Counted from the first letter of the stretch, positions 52,526-60,747 are shown. The stretch is DNA of 64,000 bases from Streptomyces sp. NBC_00670 (GCF_036226765.1 NZ_CP109017.1:5085001-5149000), one strand, 5' to 3'. Notes: generated by a model not told the origin, from the sequence alone. Translations and numbers: made by a program.

Positions 52526-53827
52526 ATGGCCCACGACGAAGCCGCGCCTGCGGAGGAGGCCGCCCCCGGCGGCTACACCCGCGTCCTGCGCGTGCCCGAG
52601 TTCCGCGCGGTGTTCGCCGCGCACACCCTCTCCCTCCTCGGCGTCGTCGTCAGCGAGATCGCCCTCTCCGTCCTCGTCTACGACCTCACCGGCTCGCCGC
52701 TGCTCAGCGCGCTGACCTTCGCACTCGGCTTTCTGCCGTACGTCGTCGGCGGCACCCTGCTCGCCGGGGTCGCCGACCGGTTTCCCGCCCGCCGCGTCCT
52801 GGTCGTCTGCGACCTGCTCTGCGCGGGCTGCGTGGCCGTCATGACGATCCCCGGCACCCACATCGCCGTCCTGCTCGCCCTGCGCTGCGCGCTCGCGGTC
52901 GTCTCGCCCGTCTTCCAGGGCACCCGCATGGCGACCCTCGCCGACGTCCTGGGCGACGGCGACCTCTTCGTGCTCGGCCGCTCGCTGCTGCGGATCGTCT
53001 CCCAGAGCGCGCTCCTGGTCGGCTACGGATGCGGCGGACTGCTGCTCACCGTGCTCACCCCGCGCCACGCCCTGGTGATCACCGTCGGCACCTTCCTCTC
53101 CTCCGCGCTGCTGCTGCGGCTCGGCACCCGGCGCCGCCCGGCCCGTGCCGCCGGACGCGACGGCGCGGACGCCGGTGCCCAGGCCGCAGGTCCGGTGGCC
53201 GGCGCCCGGCGCGTGCTCGCCGATCGCCGCACCCGCGTGCTGCTCCTGCTGTTCTGGGTGCCGCCGATGTTCACCGTCGTCCCCGAGGCGCTGGCCGCCC
53301 CGTACGCCGACCGGATCGGCGCCGGGTCCACCGGGCTCGGGCTGCTGATGTGCGCGCTGCCCGTCGGCACCATCGCCGGTGAGCTGTTCGCGGGGGCGCG
53401 GCTGCGCCCGGCCACCCGCGAGCGCGTGACACTGCCGCTGCTCTCCTTCATGCTGCTGCCCTACCTCGGCTACGCCCTCGCCCCCGGCCTCGGCTGGACC
53501 CTGTTCCTGCTGGCGCTCTCCGGCGCCGGATCCGCGTACACACTCGGCCTGGACCAGTGGTTCGTGGCCGCGGTGCCGGAGGAACTGCGGGGCCGCGCCA
53601 TGACGCTCAACACGGCCGGGCTGATGACCGTGCAGGGCGTCGGGATGGCGCTCGCGGGCGTCGTCGCGCAGTTCGCCGGGGTGCCCGCCACGGTGGCCGG
53701 CGCCGGGGCGCTCGGCACGCTCGTCTGCGTCCTGCTGGCGGCCCAGGCCCGGCGCGGGGAGCGCGCGGCGGACGCATACCGAAAGAATGGGCGACCGAAC
53801 AGCGAGACGGGGCTGACCACCATGTGA
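52526..53827 (+). CDS. MFS transporter (putative exporter)
   Basis: The 433-residue product has 11-12 membrane segments, with a cytoplasmic N-terminus (VLRVPEFRAVFAAHTLSLLGVVVSEIALSVLVYDLTGSPL) and the MFS loop GVADRFPARRVLV. The VPEFRAVF/DLTGSPLLSAL start is typical of MacB-unrelated, MFS_1/MFS_3-type exporters. It is divergent from the HTH regulator and followed 22 bases later by a MarR gene. The substrate is unknown. Confidence 0.9.
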   Translation: MAHDEAAPAEEAAPGGYTRVLRVPEFRAVFAAHTLSLLGVVVSEIALSVLVYDLTGSPLLSALTFALGFLPYVVGGTLLAGVADRFPARRVLVVCDLLCAGCVAVMTIPGTHIAVLLALRCALAVVSPVFQGTRMATLADVLGDGDLFVLGRSLLRIVSQSALLVGYGCGGLLLTVLTPRHALVITVGTFLSSALLLRLGTRRRPARAAGRDGADAGAQAAGPVAGARRVLADRRTRVLLLLFWVPPMFTVVPEALAAPYADRIGAGSTGLGLLMCALPVGTIAGELFAGARLRPATRERVTLPLLSFMLLPYLGYALAPGLGWTLFLLALSGAGSAYTLGLDQWFVAAVPEELRGRAMTLNTAGLMTVQGVGMALAGVVAQFAGVPATVAGAGALGTLVCVLLAAQARRGERAADAYRKNGRPNSETGLTTM

Positions 53828-53849
53828 CCGGCCGGTAAGGTCTGGTGCC

Positions 53850-54359
53850 GTGCCAAAGCCCCTCGGTCTCTCCTTCGACCCCATCGCGCGCGCCGACGAA
53901 CACTGGAAGCAGCGGTGGGGCAGCGTGCCCTCCATGGCGGCGATCACCTCGATCATGCGGGCCCAGCAGATCCTGCTCGCCGAGGTCGACGCGGTCGTCA
54001 AACCGTACGGACTGACGTTCGCGCGGTACGAGGCGCTGGTGCTGCTCACGTTCTCGAAGTCCGGCGAGCTGCCGATGTCCAAGATCGGCGAGCGGCTCAT
54101 GGTGCATCCGACCTCCGTCACCAACACCGTCGACCGGCTGGTGACGTCGGGCCTTGTCGCCAAGCGCCCCAACCCCAACGACGGCCGCGGCACCCTCGCC
54201 TCCATCACCGACAAGGGCCGCGAGGTGTGCGACGCCGCCACCCGCGAGCTGATGGCGATGGACTTCGGCCTGGGCGCGTACGACGCGGAGGAGTGCCAGG
54301 AGATCTTCGCGATGCTGCGGCCGCTGCGGGTGGCGGCGCACGACTTCGAGGACGAGTGA
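53850..54359 (+). CDS. MarR-family transcriptional regulator
   Basis: The 169-residue product has the winged helix LTFARYEALVLLTFSKSGELPMSKIGERLMVHPTSVTNTVDRLVTSGLVAKRPNPNDGRG. GTG 53850 starts MPKPLGLSFDPI, a start seen in Streptomyces MarR proteins next to acyl-CoA mutase genes. It follows the MFS gene by 22 bases. Its target could be the MFS gene or the downstream DUF3817 and icmA genes. Confidence 0.9.
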   Translation: MPKPLGLSFDPIARADEHWKQRWGSVPSMAAITSIMRAQQILLAEVDAVVKPYGLTFARYEALVLLTFSKSGELPMSKIGERLMVHPTSVTNTVDRLVTSGLVAKRPNPNDGRGTLASITDKGREVCDAATRELMAMDFGLGAYDAEECQEIFAMLRPLRVAAHDFEDE

Positions 54360-54436
54360 CAGGGCCCCGTCAGGGGTGTCGTACGCCACCGGGGGTGCCG
54401 GAAGATCGGGCCCACTCGCTCGTTACGCTCGTACCC

Positions 54437-54778
54437 ATGAAGAAAAGCGTGTTGACCCGGTACAGGGTGATGGCCTACGTCACCGGTGTGCTCCTGGTCC
54501 TGCTGTGCCTCAGCATGATCGCCAAGTACGGGTTCGACGTCGACGGTGCCGCGGACTTCACCCGGGTCGTCGCCATCGCACACGGCTGGCTCTACGTCGT
54601 GTACCTCGTGTTCGCCTTCGACCTGGGCGCCAAGGCGAAGTGGCCGGTGGCCAAGCAGCTGTGGGTCCTGTTGGCGGGCACCGTGCCGACCGCGGCCTTC
54701 TTCGTGGAGCGCCGGATCAGCCACGAGCTGGAGCCGAAGCTCGCGCAGGACGCGGCGCCGGCCGCCGCCAAGGCGTAG
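54437..54778 (+). CDS. DUF3817 small membrane protein, second copy
   Basis: The 113-residue product has three membrane segments (VMAYVTGVLLVLLCLSMIAKYG, AHGWLYVVYLVFAFDLG, LWVLLAGTVPTAAFFVE) and the same HGWLYVVYL / TVPTAAFFVERR pattern as the copy at 50814. ATG 54437 is the start. A hairpin at 54793-54818 follows the stop. Confidence 0.88.
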   Translation: MKKSVLTRYRVMAYVTGVLLVLLCLSMIAKYGFDVDGAADFTRVVAIAHGWLYVVYLVFAFDLGAKAKWPVAKQLWVLLAGTVPTAAFFVERRISHELEPKLAQDAAPAAAKA

Positions 54779-54792
54779 CGAGGGCCCTCCCG

Positions 54793-54818
54793 CCGCCGTA
54801 CGGGCACACGTACGGCGG
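54793..54818 (+). terminator. 10-bp stem-loop after second DUF3817 gene
   Basis: CCGCCGTACG (54793-54802) pairs with CGTACGGCGG (54809-54818) around a 6-base loop, 15 bases after the stop. It isolates icmA from the genes before it. Confidence 0.75.
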
Positions 54819-54830
54819 TCCCCCATCGAC

Positions 54831-54854
54831 ATTTACTTGGACGTCCTAGTAAAT
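54831..54854. promoter_or_regulatory. 24-bp near-perfect palindrome directly before icmA
   Basis: ATTTACT-T-GGACGTCC-T-AGTAAAT matches its own inverse in 22 of 24 positions. It ends 8 bases before the icmA ATG. TCGACA (54826-54831) and TAAATT (54850-54855), 18 bases apart, look like -35 and -10 boxes that overlap it, so a bound repressor would shut the promoter. The start would then fall at or very near the ATG, giving a leaderless mRNA; no good ribosome binding site is seen. Confidence 0.75.
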
Positions 54855-54862
54855 TCGGGGGT

Positions 54863-56563
54863 ATGGACGCTGACGCCATCGAGGAGGGCCGCCGTCGCTG
54901 GCAGGCCCGTTACGACGCCTCCCGCACCCGCGACGCCGACTTCAGCACGCTCTCCGGCGACCCCGTGGACCCGGTCTACGGGCCCCGGCCCGGCGACACC
55001 TACGAGGGCTTCGAACGGATCGGCTGGCCGGGGGAGTACCCCTTCACCCGCGGCCTGTACCCGACCGGCTACCGCGGGCGGACGTGGACGATCCGGCAGT
55101 TCGCCGGGTTCGGCAACGCCGAGCAGACCAACGAGCGCTACAAGATGATCCTCGCCAACGGCGGCGGGGGACTGTCGGTCGCGTTCGACATGCCCACGCT
55201 CATGGGCCGCGACTCCGACGACCCGCGCTCGCTCGGCGAGGTCGGGCACTGCGGTGTGGCGATCGACTCGGCGGCCGACATGGAGGTCCTCTTCAAGGAC
55301 ATCCCGCTCGGCGACGTGACGACGTCCATGACGATCAGCGGGCCCGCCGTGCCCGTCTTCTGCATGTACCTGGTCGCCGCCGAGCGGCAGGGCGTGGACC
55401 CGGGCGTCCTCAACGGCACCTTGCAGACGGACATCTTCAAGGAGTACATCGCGCAGAAGGAGTGGCTCTTCCAGCCCGAGCCGCATCTGCGGCTCATCGG
55501 CGACCTGATGGAGCACTGCGCCGCCCGCATCCCCGCGTACAAGCCGCTGTCCGTCTCCGGCTACCACATCCGCGAGGCCGGTTCCACGGCCGCGCAGGAG
55601 CTCGCGTACACCCTCGCGGACGGGTTCGGGTACGTCGAGCTGGGCCTCTCGCGCGGTCTGGACGTGAACGTGTTCGCCCCGGGGCTGTCCTTCTTCTTCG
55701 ACGCGCACGTCGACTTCTTCGAGGAGATAGCCAAGTTCCGGGCCGCCCGGCGGATCTGGGCGCGCTGGATGCGGGACGTGTACGGGGCGACGTCGGAGAA
55801 GGCGCAGTGGCTGCGCTTCCACACGCAGACCGCCGGGGTCTCGCTGACCGCGCAGCAGCCGTACAACAACGTGGTGCGGACGGCGGTGGAGGCGCTGGCG
55901 GCGGTGCTCGGCGGCACGAACTCGCTGCACACCAACGCGCTCGACGAGACGCTGGCGCTGCCGTCCGAGCAGGCGGCGGAGATCGCGCTGCGCACGCAGC
56001 AGGTGCTGATGGAGGAGACCGGGGTCGGCAATGTGGCCGACCCGCTGGGCGGGTCCTGGTACGTCGAGCAGCTGACCGACCGGATCGAGGCGGACGCGGA
56101 GAAGATCTTCGAGCAGATCAGGGAACGGGGGCTGCGGGCGCATCCGGACGGCCGGCACCCGATCGGTCCGATCACCTCGGGGATCCTGCGCGGGATCGAG
56201 GACGGGTGGTTCACGGGGGAGATCGCGGAGTCGGCGTTCCGGTACCAGCGGGCGCTGGAGAAGGGCGACAAGCGGGTCGTGGGCGTCAACGCGCACACCG
56301 GGTCGGTCACCGGGGACCTGGAGATCCTGCGGGTCAGCCATGAGGTGGAGCGGGAGCAGGTGCGGGTGCTCGGTGAGCGGCGGGCGGCGCGGGACGATGC
56401 GGCGGTGCGGGGCGCGCTCGACGCGATGCTCGCGGCGGCGCGGGGTGGGTCGAACATGGTCGAGCCCATGCTGGACGCGGTGCGGGCGGAGGCGACGCTG
56501 GGCGAGATCTGCGACGCGCTCCGCGAGGAATGGGGCGTCTACACGGAACCCCCGGGCTTCTGA
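54863..56563 (+). CDS. icmA: Isobutyryl-CoA mutase large subunit
   Basis: The 566-residue product has the length of IcmA of Streptomyces. IcmA with the small B12-binding IcmB converts isobutyryl-CoA and n-butyryl-CoA. The substrate residues that split it from methylmalonyl-CoA mutase are the ICM ones: F80 (IRQFAGFG, where MCM has Tyr89) and Q198 (EYIAQKEW, where MCM has Arg207). VSGYHIREAG and LGGTNSLHTNALDE complete the TIM-barrel marks. It lacks the C-terminal B12-binding domain, as expected; icmB is not in the window. ATG 54863 stands 8 bases after a palindromic operator. Confidence 0.95.
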   Translation: MDADAIEEGRRRWQARYDASRTRDADFSTLSGDPVDPVYGPRPGDTYEGFERIGWPGEYPFTRGLYPTGYRGRTWTIRQFAGFGNAEQTNERYKMILANGGGGLSVAFDMPTLMGRDSDDPRSLGEVGHCGVAIDSAADMEVLFKDIPLGDVTTSMTISGPAVPVFCMYLVAAERQGVDPGVLNGTLQTDIFKEYIAQKEWLFQPEPHLRLIGDLMEHCAARIPAYKPLSVSGYHIREAGSTAAQELAYTLADGFGYVELGLSRGLDVNVFAPGLSFFFDAHVDFFEEIAKFRAARRIWARWMRDVYGATSEKAQWLRFHTQTAGVSLTAQQPYNNVVRTAVEALAAVLGGTNSLHTNALDETLALPSEQAAEIALRTQQVLMEETGVGNVADPLGGSWYVEQLTDRIEADAEKIFEQIRERGLRAHPDGRHPIGPITSGILRGIEDGWFTGEIAESAFRYQRALEKGDKRVVGVNAHTGSVTGDLEILRVSHEVEREQVRVLGERRAARDDAAVRGALDAMLAAARGGSNMVEPMLDAVRAEATLGEICDALREEWGVYTEPPGF

Positions 56564-56569
56564 CGGCCC

Positions 56570-56715
56570 GAAGGGGCGAGGGGCTGTGTCTCTGCACGGC
56601 TCCGCCGCGGGGGCGCCCCGCAAGGGGCGCGGGGCTGTGTTGTCTGCGCGGCTCCGCCGCGGGGGCGCGGGCGACTGTGCGCCCCGTTAGGGGCGCGGGG
56701 AACTGCGCGAGCAAC
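56570..56715. repeat. Composite intergenic repeat, copy 5 (right arm plus GC-rich duplications)
   Basis: It holds one arm AGGGGCGCGGGGAACTGCGC (from 56689) followed by GAGCAACCACG as in copy 1. Before it the unit CGGCTCCGCCGCGGGGGCG occurs twice (about 56598 and 56650). The arm's partner is missing. It lies between convergent icmA and the TetR gene. Confidence 0.8.
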
Positions 56716-56794
56716 CACGACGTAGCTGCACTCGCCGAACATCGCCCGCCCCCCGAGCTCTTGGGCGCTCCGCGCCCCCCGGGTGGTGCCCCGT

Positions 56795-57424
56795 TCACAC
56801 CCCCGCCAGGCCCTCCAGCAGCAGTCTCGTGAACGCCGACGCCCACGCCGCGTCCGCCGGCTGGCCGCTCACCAGCGTGCGGTGGACCACCGCCCCCGCC
56901 ACCACGTCGAAGATGAGATCCGCCGCCCGCGCCGCCGCCCCCGCGTCCGGTTCCGCGGGGAGTTCGCCGCGGGCCGTCGCGCGGGCCCGCCCCTCCACCA
57001 CCAGCCGCTTCTGCCGCTCCACGATCGACGTCCGGATCCGCTCCCGCAGCGGCGCGTCCCGCGTGGCCTCGGCGACCACCGCCATCAGCGCCGTCTTGGT
57101 CTCCGGCCGGTCCAGGATCGCGGCGAACTGCCGCACCACGCCCTCGACGTCCGCCGCCAGGCTGCCCCGGTCCGGCAGTTCGAGCTCGTCGAAGAGGACG
57201 GCGACCGCGTCCACGACGAGCTCGTTCTTGCCCGCCCACCGCCGGTACAGCGTGGTCTTCGCCACGCCCGCCCGCGTCGCCACGTCGCCGAGGGTCAGCC
57301 GGGACCAGCCCAGGTCGACCAGTGCCGCCCGCGTCGCCTCGAGGATCGCGGCGTCCGCGGCGGCGCTGCGGGGGCGCCCGGCGGGACGGGACGCGGAGGG
57401 GTGTTCGGGCATGTCAGTGACCAT
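56795..57424 (-). CDS. TetR-family transcriptional regulator
   Basis: The 209-residue product has the TetR HTH (AAILEATRAALVDLGWSRLTLGDVATRAGVAKTTLYRRWAGKNELV, about 25-70). The class with YRRWxxKxEL recognition helix ends usually has a TetR_C ligand domain. ATG 57424 is given; ATG 57412 is in frame. It is convergent with icmA, and could be the repressor that binds the palindrome at 54831, though it could equally control itself or genes elsewhere. Confidence 0.88.
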   Translation of the reverse strand: MVTDMPEHPSASRPAGRPRSAAADAAILEATRAALVDLGWSRLTLGDVATRAGVAKTTLYRRWAGKNELVVDAVAVLFDELELPDRGSLAADVEGVVRQFAAILDRPETKTALMAVVAEATRDAPLRERIRTSIVERQKRLVVEGRARATARGELPAEPDAGAAARAADLIFDVVAGAVVHRTLVSGQPADAAWASAFTRLLLEGLAGV

Positions 57425-57550
57425 ATCCGGCCGCTCGGCGGCCGGTATGCGTCAGTGTTGTGAAGTCGTGAGGGAGATCACCGGAAGAGGGCTCACGGCC
57501 GCCCCGCACCCCGGTTACGCTACGAGCCGTAGCGAAAAGCGACGACCACG

Positions 57551-57596
57551 GCGCCGGGTGGGGACCCGGCGTACTGCGCCGGGTGGGGACCCGGCG
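57551..57596 (+). repeat. Two tandem 21-bp hairpin-forming repeats upstream of thioredoxin-TPR gene
   Basis: The same 21 bases (GCGCCGGGTGGGGACCCGGC plus G) occur at 57551-57571 and 57576-57596, a 25-base period. Each can fold into a 7-bp stem GCCGGGT/ACCCGGC with a GGGG loop. They lie 71 bases before the ATG. Confidence 0.8.
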
Positions 57597-57666
57597 CACC
57601 CGCGCACGATCCCCCCGGATCGGACGCGGGGACCACGCGTGTGCGCGGAAGGGGGAGGATGTACTC

Positions 57667-58641
57667 ATGCAGCCACGGAACATGTCCATGAGCGGAGTCG
57701 TCGACCTCGCCGCGGTGAAGGCGGCCCAGGAGGCCAAGGCGAAGGCGGAGCAGGCGCGCGCCGAAGCCGCCCGGCGGGGCGACACGGGGGCGGTGTCCCC
57801 CGCGGACCTGGTGCTCGACGTCGACGAGGCCGGGTTCGAACGTGACGTACTGCAGCGCTCCACCGAGGTACCCGTCGTCATCGACTTCTGGGCCGAGTGG
57901 TGCGAGCCCTGCAAGCAGTTGAGCCCGGTCCTGGAGCGGCTGGCCGTCGAGTACAACGGCCGGTTCCTGCTCGCCAAGGTCGATGTCGACGCCAACCAGA
58001 TGCTGATGCAGCAGTTCGGCATCCAGGGCATCCCGGCGGTCTTCGCCGTCGTCGCCGGCCAGGCGCTGCCCCTGTTCCAGGGCGCGGCGGGCGAGCAGCA
58101 GATCCGGGAAACCCTTGACCAGCTCGTCCAGGTCGCCGAGCAGCGGTTCGGGCTGACGGGGCTGACCGTCGACCCGGACGCGGTGCCCGGCGGGCGCCCG
58201 GCCGACGCGGAGGCCCCGGCCGGCCCGTACGACGCCCTGCTGGAGGCCGCCGTCAGCGCCCTGGACTCGGGCGACCTGGCGGGCGCCGTGGCGGCGTACA
58301 AGAACGTGCTGAGCGACGATCCCGGCAACCCTGAGGCGAAGCTGGGCCTCGCGCAGGCCGAGCTGCTCCAGCGGGTGCAGGGTCTGGACCCGCAGAAGGT
58401 GCGTCAGGAGGCCGCCGAGAAGCCCTCTGACGTGGCCGCGCAGATCGCCGCCGCCGACTTGGATCTGGTGGGCGGTCATGTGGAGGACGCCTTCGGCCGG
58501 CTGACCGACACGGTGCGCCGCACGGCCGGTGACGACCGGGACGCGGTGCGGGTGCGGCTCCTCGAACTGTTCGAGGTCGTCGGGGCCGAGGACCCCCGGG
58601 TGACGATGGCGCGCAGGGCGCTCGCCCGGGCCCTGTTCTGA
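57667..58641 (+). CDS. Thioredoxin-TPR protein (CnoX/YbbN-like co-chaperone)
   Basis: The 324-residue product has an Ala/Glu/Lys-rich N-terminal helix (about 12-40), a thioredoxin domain with the WCEPCK active site (C79, C82) and the cis-proline region GIQGIPAVFAV, and C-terminal TPR-like repeats (DALLEAAVSALDSGDLAGAVAAYKNVLSDDP, about 220-324). This is the YbbN/CnoX layout; those proteins hand unfolded proteins to chaperonin and guard cysteines under chlorine or oxidative stress. Both Cys are kept, so redox activity is possible. ATG 57667 is chosen; ATG 57682 and 57688 are in frame. Confidence 0.92.
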   Translation: MQPRNMSMSGVVDLAAVKAAQEAKAKAEQARAEAARRGDTGAVSPADLVLDVDEAGFERDVLQRSTEVPVVIDFWAEWCEPCKQLSPVLERLAVEYNGRFLLAKVDVDANQMLMQQFGIQGIPAVFAVVAGQALPLFQGAAGEQQIRETLDQLVQVAEQRFGLTGLTVDPDAVPGGRPADAEAPAGPYDALLEAAVSALDSGDLAGAVAAYKNVLSDDPGNPEAKLGLAQAELLQRVQGLDPQKVRQEAAEKPSDVAAQIAAADLDLVGGHVEDAFGRLTDTVRRTAGDDRDAVRVRLLELFEVVGAEDPRVTMARRALARALF

Positions 58642-58727
58642 CCGGTTTACGCGTCTTGCTGATGACCTGTCGCTAAACATCGGGTGCTGTGATGCCCCGG
58701 TGAAAATTCGCCGACCGAGTGGCGCAG

Positions 58728-58765
58728 GCGGCCGCGCTTTGCCAAAACTTGGCAATCGCGGCCGC
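58728..58765. terminator. Two-step stem-loop downstream of thioredoxin-TPR gene
   Basis: GCGGCCGCG (58728-58736) pairs with 58757-58765 and, inside, TTGCCAA (58739-58745) pairs with TTGGCAA (58749-58755) over a 3-base loop; a small bulge separates the two stems. It can form the same shape on both strands and may end the thioredoxin-TPR transcript or act as a binding site. Confidence 0.6.
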
Positions 58766-58767
58766 TG

Positions 58768-58911
58768 TTACTCCGAGTAAATCGACCTTGTTGGTCTGTC
58801 GGTGTCTGTCCGTACTTCAACCAGTTCGTCGCCCCGCTTTGTGCCACCGAGCGTCGCCGTCCGGCGCCGTCGCGTCGTGGCGCGGTTATCCCGCCGTTAC
58901 TAGCGAGTAAC
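58768..58911. promoter_or_regulatory. Pair of TTACT...AGTAA palindromes upstream of DUF6230 operon
   Basis: TTACT-CCG-AGTAA stands at 58768-58780 and GTTACT-AGCG-AGTAAC at 58896-58911, centres about 130 bases apart. The half-sites are the same as the outer ones of the icmA palindrome but the centre is shorter. They are operator candidates for an unknown regulator of the operon that starts at 59290. Confidence 0.55.
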
Positions 58912-59289
58912 GAACCCCCTTGCGGGGGCGGCCGGAATGCACCACGATCGGCGACGCTCGGTCCAATGCCGTACCCCGCAGCCAGCCGGGTCGCGGAGCG
59001 TCTTGGGTCCCCACCGGGCAGGGGCCGGCGACAGTGACGCCGGTTCCTGGACAGGGGGGTCTCCGCCGTCCGGTGGAGCCTGTCCGGCAGGTTGTGCGTG
59101 ATGCGTGTCAGGCGCGACCAGTGGTTGTCGCTCGGGGGTGATCGCCGGTGATCCGGGCGCGGTCCGTGCCCGGCGCCACGGGCGCTCTCCTTACCGAGGA
59201 CGTAGCACTTCTCCCATCCCTGCCCGGGCTCGGCCGCCTACTCGGGGGCAGCCGGGGTCAGGAGATGTACGTCCGAGAAGGAGGAAATG

Positions 59290-59934
59290 ATGGAGTCCCA
59301 GGTGCGTGGCGGGACCAGATGGAAGCGGTTCGCTGTGGTCATGGTGCCCAGCGTGGCCGCTGCCGCAGCTATCGGTGTGAGTCTGGCCCAGGGCGCGCTG
59401 GCCGCGTCCTTCAGCGTGTCCGGCCAGGAGTTCAAGGTGCGGGCCGGCCACCTCGAGGGTCAGGGCTTCGCGCAGTACGGCGGCGTCGACAGCGGTTACA
59501 CGACGACCGAGGGCAAGGAAAAGACGGTCCACCCCGTCGCGATCTCGTCGTTCAAGAACGCCGAAATCACGAACATGTGCCAGTCGGTCAAGACGACGAT
59601 CCCGCTCATCGGGAAGACGTTCTACCTCCGACTGGAAGCCGGGCCCGACGCGAACCACAAGGTGGAGGCCAAGAACCTCTACATCGATGTGGCCCAGCTC
59701 GACGCCGATGCGACGTTCAAGAACATCGACATCGGCGTGGCCGTCAAGGACCAGACCAAGGGTCCTGCCGTCAAGAGCGGTGAGAACGCGCTGCCGGGCG
59801 GCTTCGCCCAGCAGGCGACCTCGGCCGACCTGACGGACGTCAAGCAGACGGCCTGGGCGACCACGGCCGGCACCTTCAAGCTCAGCGGCCTGAAGATGCG
59901 GCTCGGCACGGACGCCGACATGGAGTGCTTCTGA
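59290..59934 (+). CDS. DUF6230 membrane-anchored or secreted protein
   Basis: The 214-residue product has a basic start (MESQVRGGTRWKRFAVV), one hydrophobic segment at about 14-38 that is a signal anchor or signal peptide, and a beta-rich outer domain (FSVSGQEFKVRAGHLEGQGFAQYGG..., LKMRLGTDADMECF at the end). Its two Cys (in NMCQS and at MECF) could form a disulfide. ATG 59290 is preferred over 59287, as AAGGAGG is 5 bases away. It fits DUF6230, known from Streptomyces next to DUF6114 genes. The function is unknown. Confidence 0.85.
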   Translation: MESQVRGGTRWKRFAVVMVPSVAAAAAIGVSLAQGALAASFSVSGQEFKVRAGHLEGQGFAQYGGVDSGYTTTEGKEKTVHPVAISSFKNAEITNMCQSVKTTIPLIGKTFYLRLEAGPDANHKVEAKNLYIDVAQLDADATFKNIDIGVAVKDQTKGPAVKSGENALPGGFAQQATSADLTDVKQTAWATTAGTFKLSGLKMRLGTDADMECF

Positions 59935-60120
59935 CGGCTCCCGCGGCACGGGTGCCTTGGGGCAACTGAGGCATCGAGGGGGTGGGGAGGCCCCGGCTTC
60001 CCCACCCCGGTTCCCGGCCGGCGCCGCGCTCCGGGCATCCTTGCACCCTTCGACTTCCGGCTTACCGTCCCCATGGCCGAGCCGGTACGTACCTCCACCG
60101 GACCCAGGGAGCTGTTTTCC

Positions 60121-60747
60121 ATGAGTGCCGAGACCCCGGTCCGACGCGACGGGACCTTCACCCGGATGCGTCTGGGCTTCCGCGCCTGGCGGGGCAGCCG
60201 GCCTTTCTGGGCGGGCCTTCTCACCGCGCTCGGCGGAGTGCCGATCGCCTACTTCCCGTATGCCACGCTCAAGCTGGGCACCATGTCGGTCACCATGTCG
60301 ACGACGGCGGGCTCCGCCTCACTGATCATCGGTGTGCTGCTGGTCACGCTGGGGCTGACGATGTGGTTCCAGAAGGCCACCCGGGTCTTCGCCGGAGTCG
60401 CGGCGATCATCCTGGGCCTGGTGTCCCTGGTGGTGTCCAACATCGGCGGGTTCGTGGTCGGCTTCCTGCTGGCGATGCTCGGCGGCGCCCTGGCCATCTC
60501 CTGGGTGCCCAGCAAGGCCAAGCCCGAGCGGGCCAAGGCCGAGCCGGACGCCGGGCAGCAGGACCCGGGCGGCGAGGCCGCCGTCCCGCCCGCCGTACCC
60601 GCCGCCGACGAGCCGGGGACGCCGCACGCCTCCGCCGACGGCCCGGCGGCGCCGTACACCCCGCGTCCGCCGCACTCTTCCGCCGGCGAGGGCACCCCGG
60701 ACGCCCACGGCTTCGAGGACCAGGACGGGGGGTACCGTGTCCGCTGA
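60121..60747 (+). CDS. DUF6114 membrane protein
   Basis: The 208-residue product has four membrane segments (RPFWAGLLTALGGVPIAYF, SLIIGVLLVTLGLTMWF, VFAGVAAIILGLVSLVVSNIGG, FVVGFLLAMLGGALAISWV) and a 75-residue Pro/Ala/Glu-rich cytoplasmic or outer tail. It matches the DUF6114 pattern and follows the DUF6230 gene. ATG 60121 has GGGAG upstream. It overlaps the next gene by 11 bases. Confidence 0.85.
   Translation: MSAETPVRRDGTFTRMRLGFRAWRGSRPFWAGLLTALGGVPIAYFPYATLKLGTMSVTMSTTAGSASLIIGVLLVTLGLTMWFQKATRVFAGVAAIILGLVSLVVSNIGGFVVGFLLAMLGGALAISWVPSKAKPERAKAEPDAGQQDPGGEAAVPPAVPAADEPGTPHASADGPAAPYTPRPPHSSAGEGTPDAHGFEDQDGGYRVR

Larger units (their letters stand above)
58642..59289. other. Long intergenic region before the DUF6230 operon
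   Basis: About 650 bases without a gene I can support. It holds a two-step stem-loop (58728-58765), two TTACT/AGTAA palindromes (58768-58780 and 58896-58911) and a perfect AAGGAGG (59278-59284) for the next gene. Its base content is more mixed than the coding parts, so it is likely the control region of the three-gene operon downstream. Confidence 0.5.

Noticed and set aside
54863..56563. Call as methylmalonyl-CoA mutase or MeaA
   Set aside because: F80 and Q198 are the isobutyryl-CoA mutase residues, and at 566 residues there is no fused B12 domain.
58920..59141. 73-codon open frame in the gap before the DUF6230 gene
   Set aside because: No ribosome binding site, unusual composition, and it lies in a region rich in palindromes; more likely control DNA.
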